NCBI RefSeq assembly: GCF_900129025.1 | Contig: NZ_FQUM01000014.1 | Coordinates: 1 to 64,000, forward strand | DNA: 64,000 nt | Reading direction: 5' to 3' | Origin: Mariniphaga anaerophila | GTDB taxonomy: Bacteria > Bacteroidota > Bacteroidia > Bacteroidales > Prolixibacteraceae | Shown here: positions 35,404-44,214 of the stretch, in pieces | Position numbering within the stretch: position 1 is the stretch's first letter | How the letters are laid out: each line of letters opens with the position of its first letter | The notes under the pieces: generated by a model | Told to the model about the DNA's origin: nothing | The model's database searches: none | Seen by the model: only the letters and a program-made list of their open reading frames with translations | Position numbers and translations under genes: made by a program

Positions 35404-36519
35404 TTATTTATTTGGAAACGCGAACGTTACTACGAGATTGTCGGTAGAACTTACCATCATGTTTTTCACCTTGTAAAATACTTTGAGTTCGCCCATTTCT
35501 GCCACTTGTTCCGAGTTGCCGCTAATTTCCAGCGAAGTAATACGATGTGGCTTTAGCGTAATGTTTTCCGGAGCATCAAACCCTACTCCCGGTTGAGCCA
35601 GCTCCAGTTCGTAATTTACGTCAGACAGGTTCTCAATTTCAATTCTTTTTGTCTCTCCAACCCTGACTTTTACAGCCGGACTTGAAATTTTTATGGATGC
35701 AAAAAACAGGGGCTCAAGCAGGTTTGCTTTCCCAACCAGTGTGTTGTTAAACCAGGCTACTGTCCGTTTGCTAAAGAGTGCTTCTTTTATTCCTCCTTCG
35801 GTGCGGCTTCTGGAAAAAACCAAAGTCATTGGGCGGTGTCCTGAAACCACGTCATACGCCATCCCGATTGGTTCGTGTATGTCGGTGTTTGCAAATACCG
35901 TCAGGTTTTTGTCGCGTGCCCAGTCAATGGCTTCGGGGTAGTGCTCGTTGTAGTTGAATACTTCAATTCCGTGCAACATATCTTTTTGAAGCAGTTGGGT
36001 GTGTTCTTCCCACCACAATGTGTTTTCCGGTTGCTGCGCCTTCCATCCCGGGTGGTTCCAGATTAGAAAAGCTCCCTGGTCGCGTGCTTCTTTAATGGCT
36101 TCAAAAACATCGTCGCGTTCCAGCAGATTGGCATTCCTTATAAAAAGTGCATTGAGGTGCCCGGGAGGCATGCTGCGGGTAATTTCTGCTCCTTTAACCA
36201 GTATGATATTTTTGTTTTTTGCAAGAGGCTCGGCAATATCAAAAGAACGGTTGTGGTCTGCATTTATGTCTTTGGAATGAGGGCGGTATTCGATATGATC
36301 GGTAATTGCAATCGCATCGAGCCCTTCCTGCCAGGCTTCTGTAATTCTGATGGTAGGCCACACAGTTCCGTCAGAGAAAACCGTATGCATATGAAAATCG
36401 CATTTAAGCGTACGGTAACCGGGTATGTCCGGAATGTTTATTCTTTTTCGGGATTGCCCAAATGTAACGAGGGAAATTGATATAAAAAGAAGGAACGCTA
36501 AAGGTAATTTTGTTTGCAT
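35404..36519 (-). CDS. secreted PHP-domain phosphoesterase, Sb-PDE-like
   Basis: 371 residues with a signal peptide (LPLAFLLFISISLVTFGQ). The PHP metal-binding motifs are intact: DFHMHTVFSDG, ITDHIEY, KGAEITR, IWNHPGW and NTDIHEP, with a C-terminal beta domain of about 100 residues. It is close to the Sb-PDE group of organophosphate phosphodiesterases and is probably periplasmic, releasing phosphate from mono- or diesters. First gene of the three-gene minus-strand unit ending at 33911. Confidence 0.88.
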   Translation of the reverse strand: MQTKLPLAFLLFISISLVTFGQSRKRINIPDIPGYRTLKCDFHMHTVFSDGTVWPTIRITEAWQEGLDAIAITDHIEYRPHSKDINADHNRSFDIAEPLAKNKNIILVKGAEITRSMPPGHLNALFIRNANLLERDDVFEAIKEARDQGAFLIWNHPGWKAQQPENTLWWEEHTQLLQKDMLHGIEVFNYNEHYPEAIDWARDKNLTVFANTDIHEPIGMAYDVVSGHRPMTLVFSRSRTEGGIKEALFSKRTVAWFNNTLVGKANLLEPLFFASIKISSPAVKVRVGETKRIEIENLSDVNYELELAQPGVGFDAPENITLKPHRITSLEISGNSEQVAEMGELKVFYKVKNMMVSSTDNLVVTFAFPNK

Positions 36520-36688
36520 TTCGAAGCGGTTTTTAATTGGTTTTTAAATATCTGGTTTTTTCACGAATCGACAACAATTGTCAGGATTAAATATTTTTTT
36601 ATCAATTTGTAAAAGTTAAATTTATCAAAAATAACGTATTCTTTTTAAAAAAATTAAAAAGGATGTTGTTTTGAGTAAAATAAATTTC

Positions 36689-36696
36689 AATCTTTG
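36689..36696 (+). promoter_or_regulatory. -7 element of the amino-sugar operon promoter
   Basis: AATCTTTG differs from TANNTTTG only at the first base. A GTTG lies about 20 bases upstream. The ATG of the ROK regulator follows 16 bases later, giving a very short leader. Confidence 0.45.
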
Positions 36697-36712
36697 TTGT
36701 AGAAAATAGGCA

Positions 36713-37930
36713 ATGGAAAAACTTTTCAAAAATACAGGGAATCAGAGTCAGGGAGTAGAGCAGAAGAAGGTTTCAAATAAGAAGCAGATACTGAAGACGC
36801 TCTATTTTTTGGGGTCAATGTCGAATTCTGAATTGTCCAGAATTATTAAGCTGAGTACTCCGAAAATTAACAGTTTGTTGGTTGAGCTGATTGAAGACGG
36901 CCTGGTGAGAGATTTGGGACGTGGTGACTCCAGCGGCGGAAGGCGCCCAAATATTTACGGTTTGGTTGAAGATTGTTTTTATGTTGTGGGGATTACCATT
37001 AATATTAACCGCACCATAATTTCCATTTTTAACAGTAATAATCAGGAGGTGATTGAACCTCAGTATCTGCCGGTGAGAATGCAGTCGGATTTCGGGATAT
37101 TCTCAGAAATCAGTGAAAATCTGGATCGGATTCTTGTTGAATCTCAGATTGAAAAGGATAAAGTTTTAGTGCTGGGTATTGAATTGCCGGGGCTTGTAAA
37201 CCAAAAGCAAGACATTAACAAAACTTATTTCCCGCAAATTACAAATCTTTCGGATGAGGTGCGGAAAGTATTTGGATTGCCGGTTTACATCAGCCACGAT
37301 TCGAAACTGAGGGCATTTACAGAACAGCATTTTGGCCTTGCAAAAGATAAAAAGAACGCGTTGCTGCTTCAGGTTGACTGGGGTTTGGGGCTCGGAATTA
37401 TTATAAACGGAAAACTTTATGCAGGTAAATCGGGCTACTCCGGCGAGTTTGGCCATTTACCCATTGTCGACAACGGTGTTCTTTGCAGTTGCGGCAAGCA
37501 GGGATGCCTCGAAACCATTGTTTCCGCCACCGCAATTGCCCGGATAGCCCGGCATGGAATTGAAAGCGGGAAATCATCGTTGATAAAAGAACTTGTAAAC
37601 GATGATATTGAGAAAATTGATATCTCGGTAATAATTGAAGCTGCCAACCGCGGCGACCAGTTTGCCATTTCAATTTTTTCTGACGTGGGGTACTGGCTGG
37701 GAAAAGGAATTGTTTACCTGATACAGATTTTTAATCCCGAACTAATTGTGCTGGGCGGGCGTGTTGCCGAAGCAAGCCAGTTTATTATGGCGCCAATTCA
37801 GCAGGCAATTTACACGTTTAGTAATCGCGATATTAGCGAGGATACTGAAATTAAATTTTCGACACTTGGACAGAAAGCCGGACCTCTGGGGGCTGCAGCT
37901 TATGCACTCGAGAAGTTAGCATCGGCATAA
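36713..37930 (+). CDS. ROK-family transcriptional regulator (NagC-like)
   Basis: 405-residue repressor-type protein. A winged helix at about 20-85 (KKQILKTLYFLGSMSNSELSRIIKLSTPKINSLL) precedes a ROK sugar-binding domain with the zinc motif VLCSCGKQGCLE and the signature GGRVAEASQFI. By analogy with NagC/Mlc it should sense an amino-sugar phosphate or sugar and control its own operon. The two genes downstream, on the same strand with small gaps, are amino-sugar deaminase homologues, which supports this. Confidence 0.9.
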   Translation: MEKLFKNTGNQSQGVEQKKVSNKKQILKTLYFLGSMSNSELSRIIKLSTPKINSLLVELIEDGLVRDLGRGDSSGGRRPNIYGLVEDCFYVVGITININRTIISIFNSNNQEVIEPQYLPVRMQSDFGIFSEISENLDRILVESQIEKDKVLVLGIELPGLVNQKQDINKTYFPQITNLSDEVRKVFGLPVYISHDSKLRAFTEQHFGLAKDKKNALLLQVDWGLGLGIIINGKLYAGKSGYSGEFGHLPIVDNGVLCSCGKQGCLETIVSATAIARIARHGIESGKSSLIKELVNDDIEKIDISVIIEAANRGDQFAISIFSDVGYWLGKGIVYLIQIFNPELIVLGGRVAEASQFIMAPIQQAIYTFSNRDISEDTEIKFSTLGQKAGPLGAAAYALEKLASA

Positions 37931-37971
37931 ATATAATTGTAAACGAATAATTAGAGAAAGGTGAAGGTAGT

Positions 37972-40278
37972 ATGAAATTGAATTTTTCTAAAGTAGAACA
38001 GGCATTTTTAAAGGAATCGAAGTTACAGAAAATAACTACTCGCACTCCTTACGTTGCCGTGGATAGTTTTCCAAAACTTGGTTTGCTTTCGGCTCTAAGT
38101 TTTTTAGAGTGGGTAGCAGAAAATCCTAACGGGGTAGTAAGTTTGCCAACCGGAAAAACGGCACAATACTTTCTGCAATTCACCCATTTAATGCTCGAAA
38201 ATTGGGACACTCCCAAAGGGCAAAAAATTCGTGAAGAACATGGTTTGGCCGATGTAAAAAAACCAGAATTAAGCGGTTTGCAATTTGTACAGATGGGCGA
38301 CTTTTATCCCATCAGCTCAGAACAGCACAACTGTCTTTTAAACTTTGTTCTTAAAAACTATATCGAAGGTTTCGGTCTGGACATTAACAAAGCGTTACTG
38401 ATAAATTCAGACGAAATTGATTTGGCTGAGGGCAAACATTTTTCAGAAGTATTCCCCGGCTTCAACATCGATTTGAGCCTGCGGTATCGCGAAGCAAAAA
38501 CCCAGCTTGAAAAGTTGCAACAGGCATCGATTTTTAAAATTGACCAGTGGTGCACCGAATACGAAAATAAAATCAGGGAAAAAGGCGGCATCGGGTTCTT
38601 CCTGAGCGGCATTGGCCCCGATGGACACATCGCTTTCAATACCCGTGGTTCTGACCACTTCTCTTCCACTCGTTTAAAAGAAACCAATTTCGAAACACAG
38701 GCTATTACAGCAGCCGATTTAGGTGGTATCGAAGTTTCAAGAAACAGGCTTGTTATTACAATCGGATTGGGAACCTTGGGTTTCAACCCGAAAAACAAAG
38801 CCATTATTTATGCTGCCGGCGAAGCTATTGCAGAAACCATTAAAAATTCACTGGAAGATGAACCTTCCGTAGTTTATCCGGCAACTTCGCTTCAGCGTTT
38901 GCCAAACGCCAGGTTTTATTTAACTGATGGTGCAGCCGTAAAACTGAATGATGCAGTTGAAGAATATTATATAGACGGGCCTTGGACCCACCAGAAAACA
39001 GAACGCGCAGTAATAGAGCTTTGTTCCAAAATCAATAAGTTTGGCGGAAAGCTGACTTTAGATGATTTGAAAGCTGATAAATATTGCAGCATGATTCCGG
39101 GCCTCAGCGAAAATACGGTTCAGGAAGTTATCGATTCCATTCAGGCAAAACTGAAAAAAGGAATGGAACGTGACAAAAACCAGATTTACTATCACACCGG
39201 GCCGCACCACGACGATATTATGCTGGGAATTATGCCGGCCATTAACAGGCAAACACGCGAAGCCACCAACGAAATGCACTTTGCTGTGATGACTTCCGGC
39301 TCGAATGCGGTAACCAACACATTTTTGCGCGACCTGCTGGAAGACACCGTAAAAATGCTTGACCAGGGGAAAATTGAAATGATTAATTTCCCGAATTTCT
39401 TCGACGACGGGTATAAATACAAATGGGACAAAGATATTTACCATTACCTCGACAGCATTGCAGCACAAGATAAAGAAGAACAAAGAAGGGGCGTTTGCCA
39501 CCGTACAATAAGGGCGCTGGTAACTATTTGGGATGCAAAAAGTGAAAGCGACGTTCGCGAAGTTGTCAAAAGAATTATTGAAAATCTTGACAGCACTTAT
39601 GACGGAGGTATTAATCCGCCAAAAATCAGCCGCCTGAAAGGAATGATTCGTGAGTTCGAAGAAGAACTGGTTTGGGCACACTACGGAACAATGGTGAAGA
39701 ATGTACACCACAAACACCTTGGGTTCTACTACGGCAATTCAAGTTTCGAAACCGATGTGCTGCCAATTCTGGAAGATTTCAGAAAATATAAACCAACGGT
39801 AATCAGTCTGGCCATGGATCCTCAGGGTAGTGGTCCTGATACGCACTACAAAGTTTTGCAGTCGGTAGCAAAGGCAGTTGAAGAATGGAATAAGGAAGAA
39901 GACCTCAGCAATTTGCGTATTGTAGGATACCGTAATGTATGGTTCAAATACAATCCGTGGGATGTGGAAGTTATTGTCCCGGTTTCTTTGAACTCAATGG
40001 CTACTCACGAAAAATCATTCAAAGAATGCTACATTACCCAGGTAAATGCTTCGTTCCCAAGTTATCAACTCGACGGCGCTTTTAGCGATTTGGCACAACG
40101 TACCTGGTTCGAACAGCACAAACAGATACAGTTTTTGCTGGGCAAAAATTACTTTTACGAAAACAGCTCGCCGCTGCTGAGGGCCACACACGGAATGGTG
40201 TATATGCGTGACCTGAACGTACAGGAATTCCTGCAGGAAGCATCGAAGCTGGGGAAGTCAATGGAAGGTATTTTTTAA
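37972..40278 (+). CDS. NagB-like deaminase fused to a PIG-L-like deacetylase domain
   Basis: 768 residues, three times the size of classical NagB. The N-terminal NagB/GPI-like domain (about 50-330) has VVSLPTGKTAQYF and GGIGFFLSGIGPDGHIAFN, with the ring-opening Asp217 and His219, but Thr224 stands where NagB has Glu148. The C-terminal domain (about 400-768) carries GPHHDDIMLGIMP, the HHDD form of the PIG-L zinc motif. Such fusions occur widely in Bacteroidota. A single protein could deacetylate and deaminate an N-acetylglucosamine derivative, but the altered site makes deaminase activity uncertain. It lies between the ROK regulator and nagB. Confidence 0.85.
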   Translation: MKLNFSKVEQAFLKESKLQKITTRTPYVAVDSFPKLGLLSALSFLEWVAENPNGVVSLPTGKTAQYFLQFTHLMLENWDTPKGQKIREEHGLADVKKPELSGLQFVQMGDFYPISSEQHNCLLNFVLKNYIEGFGLDINKALLINSDEIDLAEGKHFSEVFPGFNIDLSLRYREAKTQLEKLQQASIFKIDQWCTEYENKIREKGGIGFFLSGIGPDGHIAFNTRGSDHFSSTRLKETNFETQAITAADLGGIEVSRNRLVITIGLGTLGFNPKNKAIIYAAGEAIAETIKNSLEDEPSVVYPATSLQRLPNARFYLTDGAAVKLNDAVEEYYIDGPWTHQKTERAVIELCSKINKFGGKLTLDDLKADKYCSMIPGLSENTVQEVIDSIQAKLKKGMERDKNQIYYHTGPHHDDIMLGIMPAINRQTREATNEMHFAVMTSGSNAVTNTFLRDLLEDTVKMLDQGKIEMINFPNFFDDGYKYKWDKDIYHYLDSIAAQDKEEQRRGVCHRTIRALVTIWDAKSESDVREVVKRIIENLDSTYDGGINPPKISRLKGMIREFEEELVWAHYGTMVKNVHHKHLGFYYGNSSFETDVLPILEDFRKYKPTVISLAMDPQGSGPDTHYKVLQSVAKAVEEWNKEEDLSNLRIVGYRNVWFKYNPWDVEVIVPVSLNSMATHEKSFKECYITQVNASFPSYQLDGAFSDLAQRTWFEQHKQIQFLLGKNYFYENSSPLLRATHGMVYMRDLNVQEFLQEASKLGKSMEGIF

Positions 40279-40296
40279 TTAAAAAAGTTATAGGAA

Positions 40297-41076
40297 ATGC
40301 AACTGATTATTCACAAAAATTACGAAGAAATTAGCCGCTGGACAGCCAATTATATTGCTGACAAGATTAACGCATTTAAGCCGACCGAAAGCAAACCTTT
40401 TGTTTTGGGTCTGCCTACCGGTTCGTCTCCGATAGGAACTTACAAGGCGCTGATCGAACTCAATAAATCGGGTAAAGTTTCATTTAAACATGTAGTTACT
40501 TTTAATATGGATGAGTATGTTGGTCTTCCAAAAGATCATTCTGAAAGCTACTACACTTTTATGCATACTAATTTTTTCGATCATATTGATATCGACCAAA
40601 AGAACATCAATATTCCTGACGGAAATGCTGCAGATTTGGAAAAAGAGTGTGCAGAATATGAAGAAAAAATCAAACAAGCCGGCGGTATAGATTTGTTCCT
40701 GGGAGGAATGGGAGCCGACGGGCATATCGCATTCAATATTCCCGGTTCGTCGTTAAGTTCCAGAACCCGGTTGGTAAATCTGAACTACGATACAATTCTG
40801 GCAAATTCCCGTTTTTTCGAAAATGATGTGAATAAAGTTCCGAAACATGCTTTAACAGTGGGTGTTCAAACAGTACTCGATGCTCGCGAAGTAGTTATTG
40901 TTGTTAACGGATACAAGAAAGCCCGTGCTTTGCAAAACGTTGTTGAAGGCGGTGTTACTCACATGTGGACACTTTCTGCTTTGCAAATGCATCCGCAGAG
41001 TGTAATTGTATGTGACGAAGAAGCCACAATGGAGTTGAAAGTCGGAACCGTAAAATATTTCTCGGAAAACCGGTAA
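40297..41076 (+). CDS. nagB: glucosamine-6-phosphate deaminase homologue with E148I
   Basis: 259 residues, collinear with E. coli NagB, so residue numbers agree. NagB converts glucosamine-6-phosphate to fructose-6-phosphate and ammonia. Asp72 ([10 protein letters not shown]), Asp141 and His143 (GADGHIAFN) are present, as are the phosphate loop [11 protein letters not shown] and the C-terminal [17 protein letters not shown]. Position 148, glutamate in characterised enzymes, is Ile (codon ATT at 40738-40740). It follows the fusion gene by 18 bases and is convergent with the zinc-ribbon gene. Confidence 0.92.
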   Translation: MQLIIHKNYEEISRWTANYIADKINAFKPTESKPFVLGLPTGSSPIGTYKALIELNKSGKVSFKHVVTFNMDEYVGLPKDHSESYYTFMHTNFFDHIDIDQKNINIPDGNAADLEKECAEYEEKIKQAGGIDLFLGGMGADGHIAFNIPGSSLSSRTRLVNLNYDTILANSRFFENDVNKVPKHALTVGVQTVLDAREVVIVVNGYKKARALQNVVEGGVTHMWTLSALQMHPQSVIVCDEEATMELKVGTVKYFSENR

Positions 41077-41079
41077 CGG

Positions 41080-41274
41080 TTATCTGCGGGCTGTTTGTCC
41101 CGGGCGTTTAACAGGAGTTATTACTACCTCTTCCCCACACGAGGGGCAGCGGTAAATTTCGCACCCGGTGCAGGCAAAACAGTTACTACATAAACGATCC
41201 ACATCTGTGTTCAAAAAAGTAAAATTACAATTTTGACAGGTGTGGATTTTTTCTTTTCGGCCGCCGCCAAACAT
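41080..41274 (-). CDS. double zinc-ribbon microprotein coupled to the zinc transporter operon
   Basis: 64 residues with four CxxC knuckles (CQNC, CSNC, CTGC, CPSC), enough for two zinc sites, and a basic C-terminal tail (KRPGQTARR). Its ATG overlaps the permease stop by one base (TAATG on the minus strand), so translation is probably coupled. No characterised family recognised. A zinc-sensing, zinc-storing or nucleic-acid-binding role would suit the context but is inference. Confidence 0.75.
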   Translation of the reverse strand: MFGGGRKEKIHTCQNCNFTFLNTDVDRLCSNCFACTGCEIYRCPSCGEEVVITPVKRPGQTARR

Positions 41275-42083
41275 TAAAAAAAGTGTTTGTATAAACGCGC
41301 CACCCCAAAAATTACAACAAGCGTAAAAATGATGGTTGCCCCCGACGGGATATCCAGGAAATAGGAGACAAACAAGCCTGCCATCGTCCCAAAAAATGCG
41401 ATAACAGAAGAGGAAATAATCAGGTTTTTAAAGTTTTTTGTAAACAGGTTTGCCGTGGCTTGCGGAATGGTTAATAACGAAAGGATTAAAATAATTCCCA
41501 CTACCCTGATGTTGAGAACAACCGTTAAGGCAACCAGCGTAATTGTGATGTAATTAAACAGGTTAACCGGTAATCCGGATGCCCGTGCAAACTCTTCGTC
41601 GAAAGCAATGTACAGTATTTTCTGAAAGTAAAACGAGAAGAAGAATATTATAACAATGTTCAGGATAAACATCCAGGTTAGTTCGGGAATGGTGACTGTG
41701 AGGATATTCCCAAAGAGGTAGCTCATTAGGTTGGGGGTATATCCGGGAGTCATAAAAACGAAAATGATCCCCAGTGCCATTCCCAGCGACCAGAAAATTG
41801 CAATCGATGAGTCCTCGCGTACTTTGGCAACCCGGGTAAAAAATTGTATTCCCAGTGCAGAGCCCACAGCAAAAATTACTGCGCCCAGCAGCGGGTTAAA
41901 TCCAAGTAAAAAGGCAAGCCCTATTCCGCCAAAAGAAGCGTGAGTAATTCCGCCGCTTATAAAAACAATGCGCCTCGAAACAATGTAACTTCCCACAATG
42001 CCACACGAGATGGAAGCAAAAATGGCTGCCAAAAATGCCTTTTGGAAAAATTCGTAGGCAAAAAGGTCAATAAAATTGCTCAT
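41274..42083 (-). CDS. znuB: zinc/manganese ABC transporter permease
   Basis: 269-residue inner-membrane permease of the ABC-3 family with seven to nine hydrophobic helices. Family marks are GIVGSYIVSRRIVFISGGITHASFGGIGLAFLLG, cut here by helix boundaries, and FDEEFARASGLPVNLFN. It forms the channel for the ion delivered by the binding protein at 42818-43702. Start and ATPase stop are one base apart. Confidence 0.93.
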   Translation of the reverse strand: MSNFIDLFAYEFFQKAFLAAIFASISCGIVGSYIVSRRIVFISGGITHASFGGIGLAFLLGFNPLLGAVIFAVGSALGIQFFTRVAKVREDSSIAIFWSLGMALGIIFVFMTPGYTPNLMSYLFGNILTVTIPELTWMFILNIVIIFFFSFYFQKILYIAFDEEFARASGLPVNLFNYITITLVALTVVLNIRVVGIILILSLLTIPQATANLFTKNFKNLIISSSVIAFFGTMAGLFVSYFLDIPSGATIIFTLVVIFGVARLYKHFF

Positions 42084-42084
42084 G

Positions 42085-42834
42085 TTAATGATGATGTTTT
42101 AACACAGTATGGGGAATTTCTCCATGACTGATTATTTGTATCGGACAGTTGTAGCTGTTTAATTGCTCCTGAGTGATTATGTTGTCGGGGTGATAATGCA
42201 GCTCCCGGTTAACACAGGCTATAGCTTTTACATAACTCGAAATGGTTCCCAGGTCGTGAGACACCAGAATAATCGCCATGTGCTGTTCATTCAAAAGCCT
42301 CAGTTTTTCGTACAACTCTCCTTCAAATCTGTTGTCAACAAAAGTGTCGGGTTCGTCCAGTATTAAAACTTTAGGGTCGCTAAGCAGTGCGCGGCATAAA
42401 AAAACACGTTGCATTTGTCCTCCGGAAAGCTCGCCTATTGGTTTGTTCCGAATATTCAATATTCCCATTTCAGAAAGGAGTTCTTCTGCTTTTTGTTTAA
42501 TCTGGGCAGAAGTAACCTTTTTGGGGTTTTGCATGAGTGACCCCGAGCGCACCACATCAAAAACTGTGATGGGAAAGTTACGGTCGATATGCTTTACCTG
42601 CGGAAGGTACCCAATTGGTTTCTTTTGCCCGTCTATGTCGCCCCTGAAAGTGATTTTTCCGCTCATGGGTTTCAGTAATCCCAAAATAGCTTTAAGCAGG
42701 GTTGTTTTTCCTCCGCCGTTGGGCCCTATAACTCCCACAAAGTCGTCTTCGAAAACTTCGAAATTTACCTTTTCTAAAACAGGTTCTTTGTCGTAGCCAA
42801 GCGTAAGGTTATCTATTTTAATTAGAGGCTTCAT
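42085..42834 (-). CDS. znuC: zinc/manganese ABC transporter ATP-binding protein
   Basis: 249 residues. Walker A GPNGGGKTTLLKAILG, Q-loop GYLPQ, signature LSGGQMQRVFLCRAL, Walker B VLILDEPDTFVD and H-loop LVSHDLG. The C-terminal tail ends in three His (LKHHH), common in metal transport ATPases. It overlaps the binding-protein gene by 17 bases. Confidence 0.94.
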   Translation of the reverse strand: MKPLIKIDNLTLGYDKEPVLEKVNFEVFEDDFVGVIGPNGGGKTTLLKAILGLLKPMSGKITFRGDIDGQKKPIGYLPQVKHIDRNFPITVFDVVRSGSLMQNPKKVTSAQIKQKAEELLSEMGILNIRNKPIGELSGGQMQRVFLCRALLSDPKVLILDEPDTFVDNRFEGELYEKLRLLNEQHMAIILVSHDLGTISSYVKAIACVNRELHYHPDNIITQEQLNSYNCPIQIISHGEIPHTVLKHHH

Positions 42835-43702
42835 TAAAATTTTCTATAAACAGGTTGGTTATTTGCCACAGGTTATCTTCCCACTCGGGGTTCAGCGGCC
42901 AAACTTCAACAACTTTACCTTTTATTTCTTCCGCAAAAACACGGGCGTGGTCCCGGTCAAATTCGCTTTGGATATAAATTACGCCAATGTTTTCTTTTTT
43001 TGCCAGTTCAACCACTTTTGCCATGTGTTGCGGCGTTGGTTCTTTTCCTCCCGATTCCAGTGTGTGCTGTTGCAGTTGGTAATCGCGCGCAAAGTACGAC
43101 AAACTTGGGTGGAACGTAATAAACGACCTTCCTTTATATTCCTTCAACGCATTTCTGAGTTCAATGTCGAGGTGGTCTATTTCTTTTACAAATTTCATGT
43201 AATTGGCTTTGTATTCAGCGGCTTTTCCCGGGTTCATTTCCGCCAGTACATCGGCTGTGCGCTCCGACATTTGCTTAACCAGTTTGGGCGAAAGCCAAAT
43301 GTGTGGGTCGATTCCGCCGTGGTGCGAATGGTCGCCATGATGAATCTCTTTTTCTTTTATGAGGTCAAGTCCTTCAGACAGGTCAATTACCTTCATGTTT
43401 TTGTTCAACTCTACAATTTTGTCTTTCCACGACAATTCAAACCCAATGTACCCAAGCCTGAACCAGACATCGGCATGCGAAATGTCCTTTAACTGGGAAG
43501 GAAGGAGAGAATACGATTCGGGGCTGGCGCCGTGAGGAACAAGTACCTGCACGTCAAAATCGTCTCCGGCAATTTTTTCAATAAAAGTTTTTTGTGGAAG
43601 TATAGTCACAATAATAATGGGCTTTTCCTCTCCGGTTTTTTTATTTGAGTTGCAGGATAGCAAAGAGATTGAAAGCGCTAACAGCAGCAAAATTTGTTTC
43701 AT
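42818..43702 (-). CDS. znuA: zinc ABC transporter substrate-binding lipoprotein
   Basis: About 294 residues from Met 43702 (MKQILLLLALSISLLSC), a lipoprotein signal with Cys17. Cluster A-I fold with metal ligands expected at the His in LVPHGASPE, the DPHIWLSP motif and TFHPSLSYF. The His/Asp-rich loop (HHGDHSHHGG, near residue 130) is typical of zinc rather than manganese binding proteins. First gene of the transporter unit znuA-znuC-znuB-zinc ribbon. Confidence 0.93.
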   Translation of the reverse strand: MKQILLLLALSISLLSCNSNKKTGEEKPIIIVTILPQKTFIEKIAGDDFDVQVLVPHGASPESYSLLPSQLKDISHADVWFRLGYIGFELSWKDKIVELNKNMKVIDLSEGLDLIKEKEIHHGDHSHHGGIDPHIWLSPKLVKQMSERTADVLAEMNPGKAAEYKANYMKFVKEIDHLDIELRNALKEYKGRSFITFHPSLSYFARDYQLQQHTLESGGKEPTPQHMAKVVELAKKENIGVIYIQSEFDRDHARVFAEEIKGKVVEVWPLNPEWEDNLWQITNLFIENFNEASN

Positions 43703-43755
43703 ATTTTTCCCTTTTTCTGATTTTGAAGTGTAAAACAATAAAATGCAAAGTTAGT

Positions 43756-44034
43756 TTATACTTTCATTTTTTTTACTTTAATCTTGTTTTTCGGGGGAAC
43801 CGGATCGTACCCGTGGGTGCCCCACGGATTGCATTTTGCAATTCGGCGCGTAGCCAGCCAAAAGCCTTTAAACGGCCCGTGAATTTTTATTGCCTGAACA
43901 GCATATTCTGAGCAGGTTGGTACATGCCGGCAACTGGCCGGGGTGAGCGGAGAAATGGCATATTTGTAAAAATAGACAGGCAGCAGAAGCAGCCATCCGA
44001 GAACCTTTAGTAGATATTGAAATATTTTTTGCAT
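43756..44034 (-). CDS. yidD: YidD membrane protein insertion efficiency factor
   Basis: 92 residues. An amphipathic N-terminal helix is followed by the highly conserved [27 protein letters not shown] and [17 protein letters not shown]. It works at the inner membrane beside YidC. It lies 53 bases upstream of the zinc transporter genes on the same strand. I see no functional link between them. Confidence 0.95.
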   Translation of the reverse strand: MQKIFQYLLKVLGWLLLLPVYFYKYAISPLTPASCRHVPTCSEYAVQAIKIHGPFKGFWLATRRIAKCNPWGTHGYDPVPPKNKIKVKKMKV

Positions 44035-44214
44035 TTCTGAAAATTGGCTTATTCTCGTAAAAATAGTTATTAAAAATATTTGTTGTTTGGATTCGGAATA
44101 AATTGAGGCAAAAAGGGGTGAATTTCCTAAAGAATTGCATAATATTTTTAAATTTGTCTTGCTTGTTTCTTAATTTTTTTCAAAACTGAATTTTAGAACT
44201 TAAAAAACATAAAA

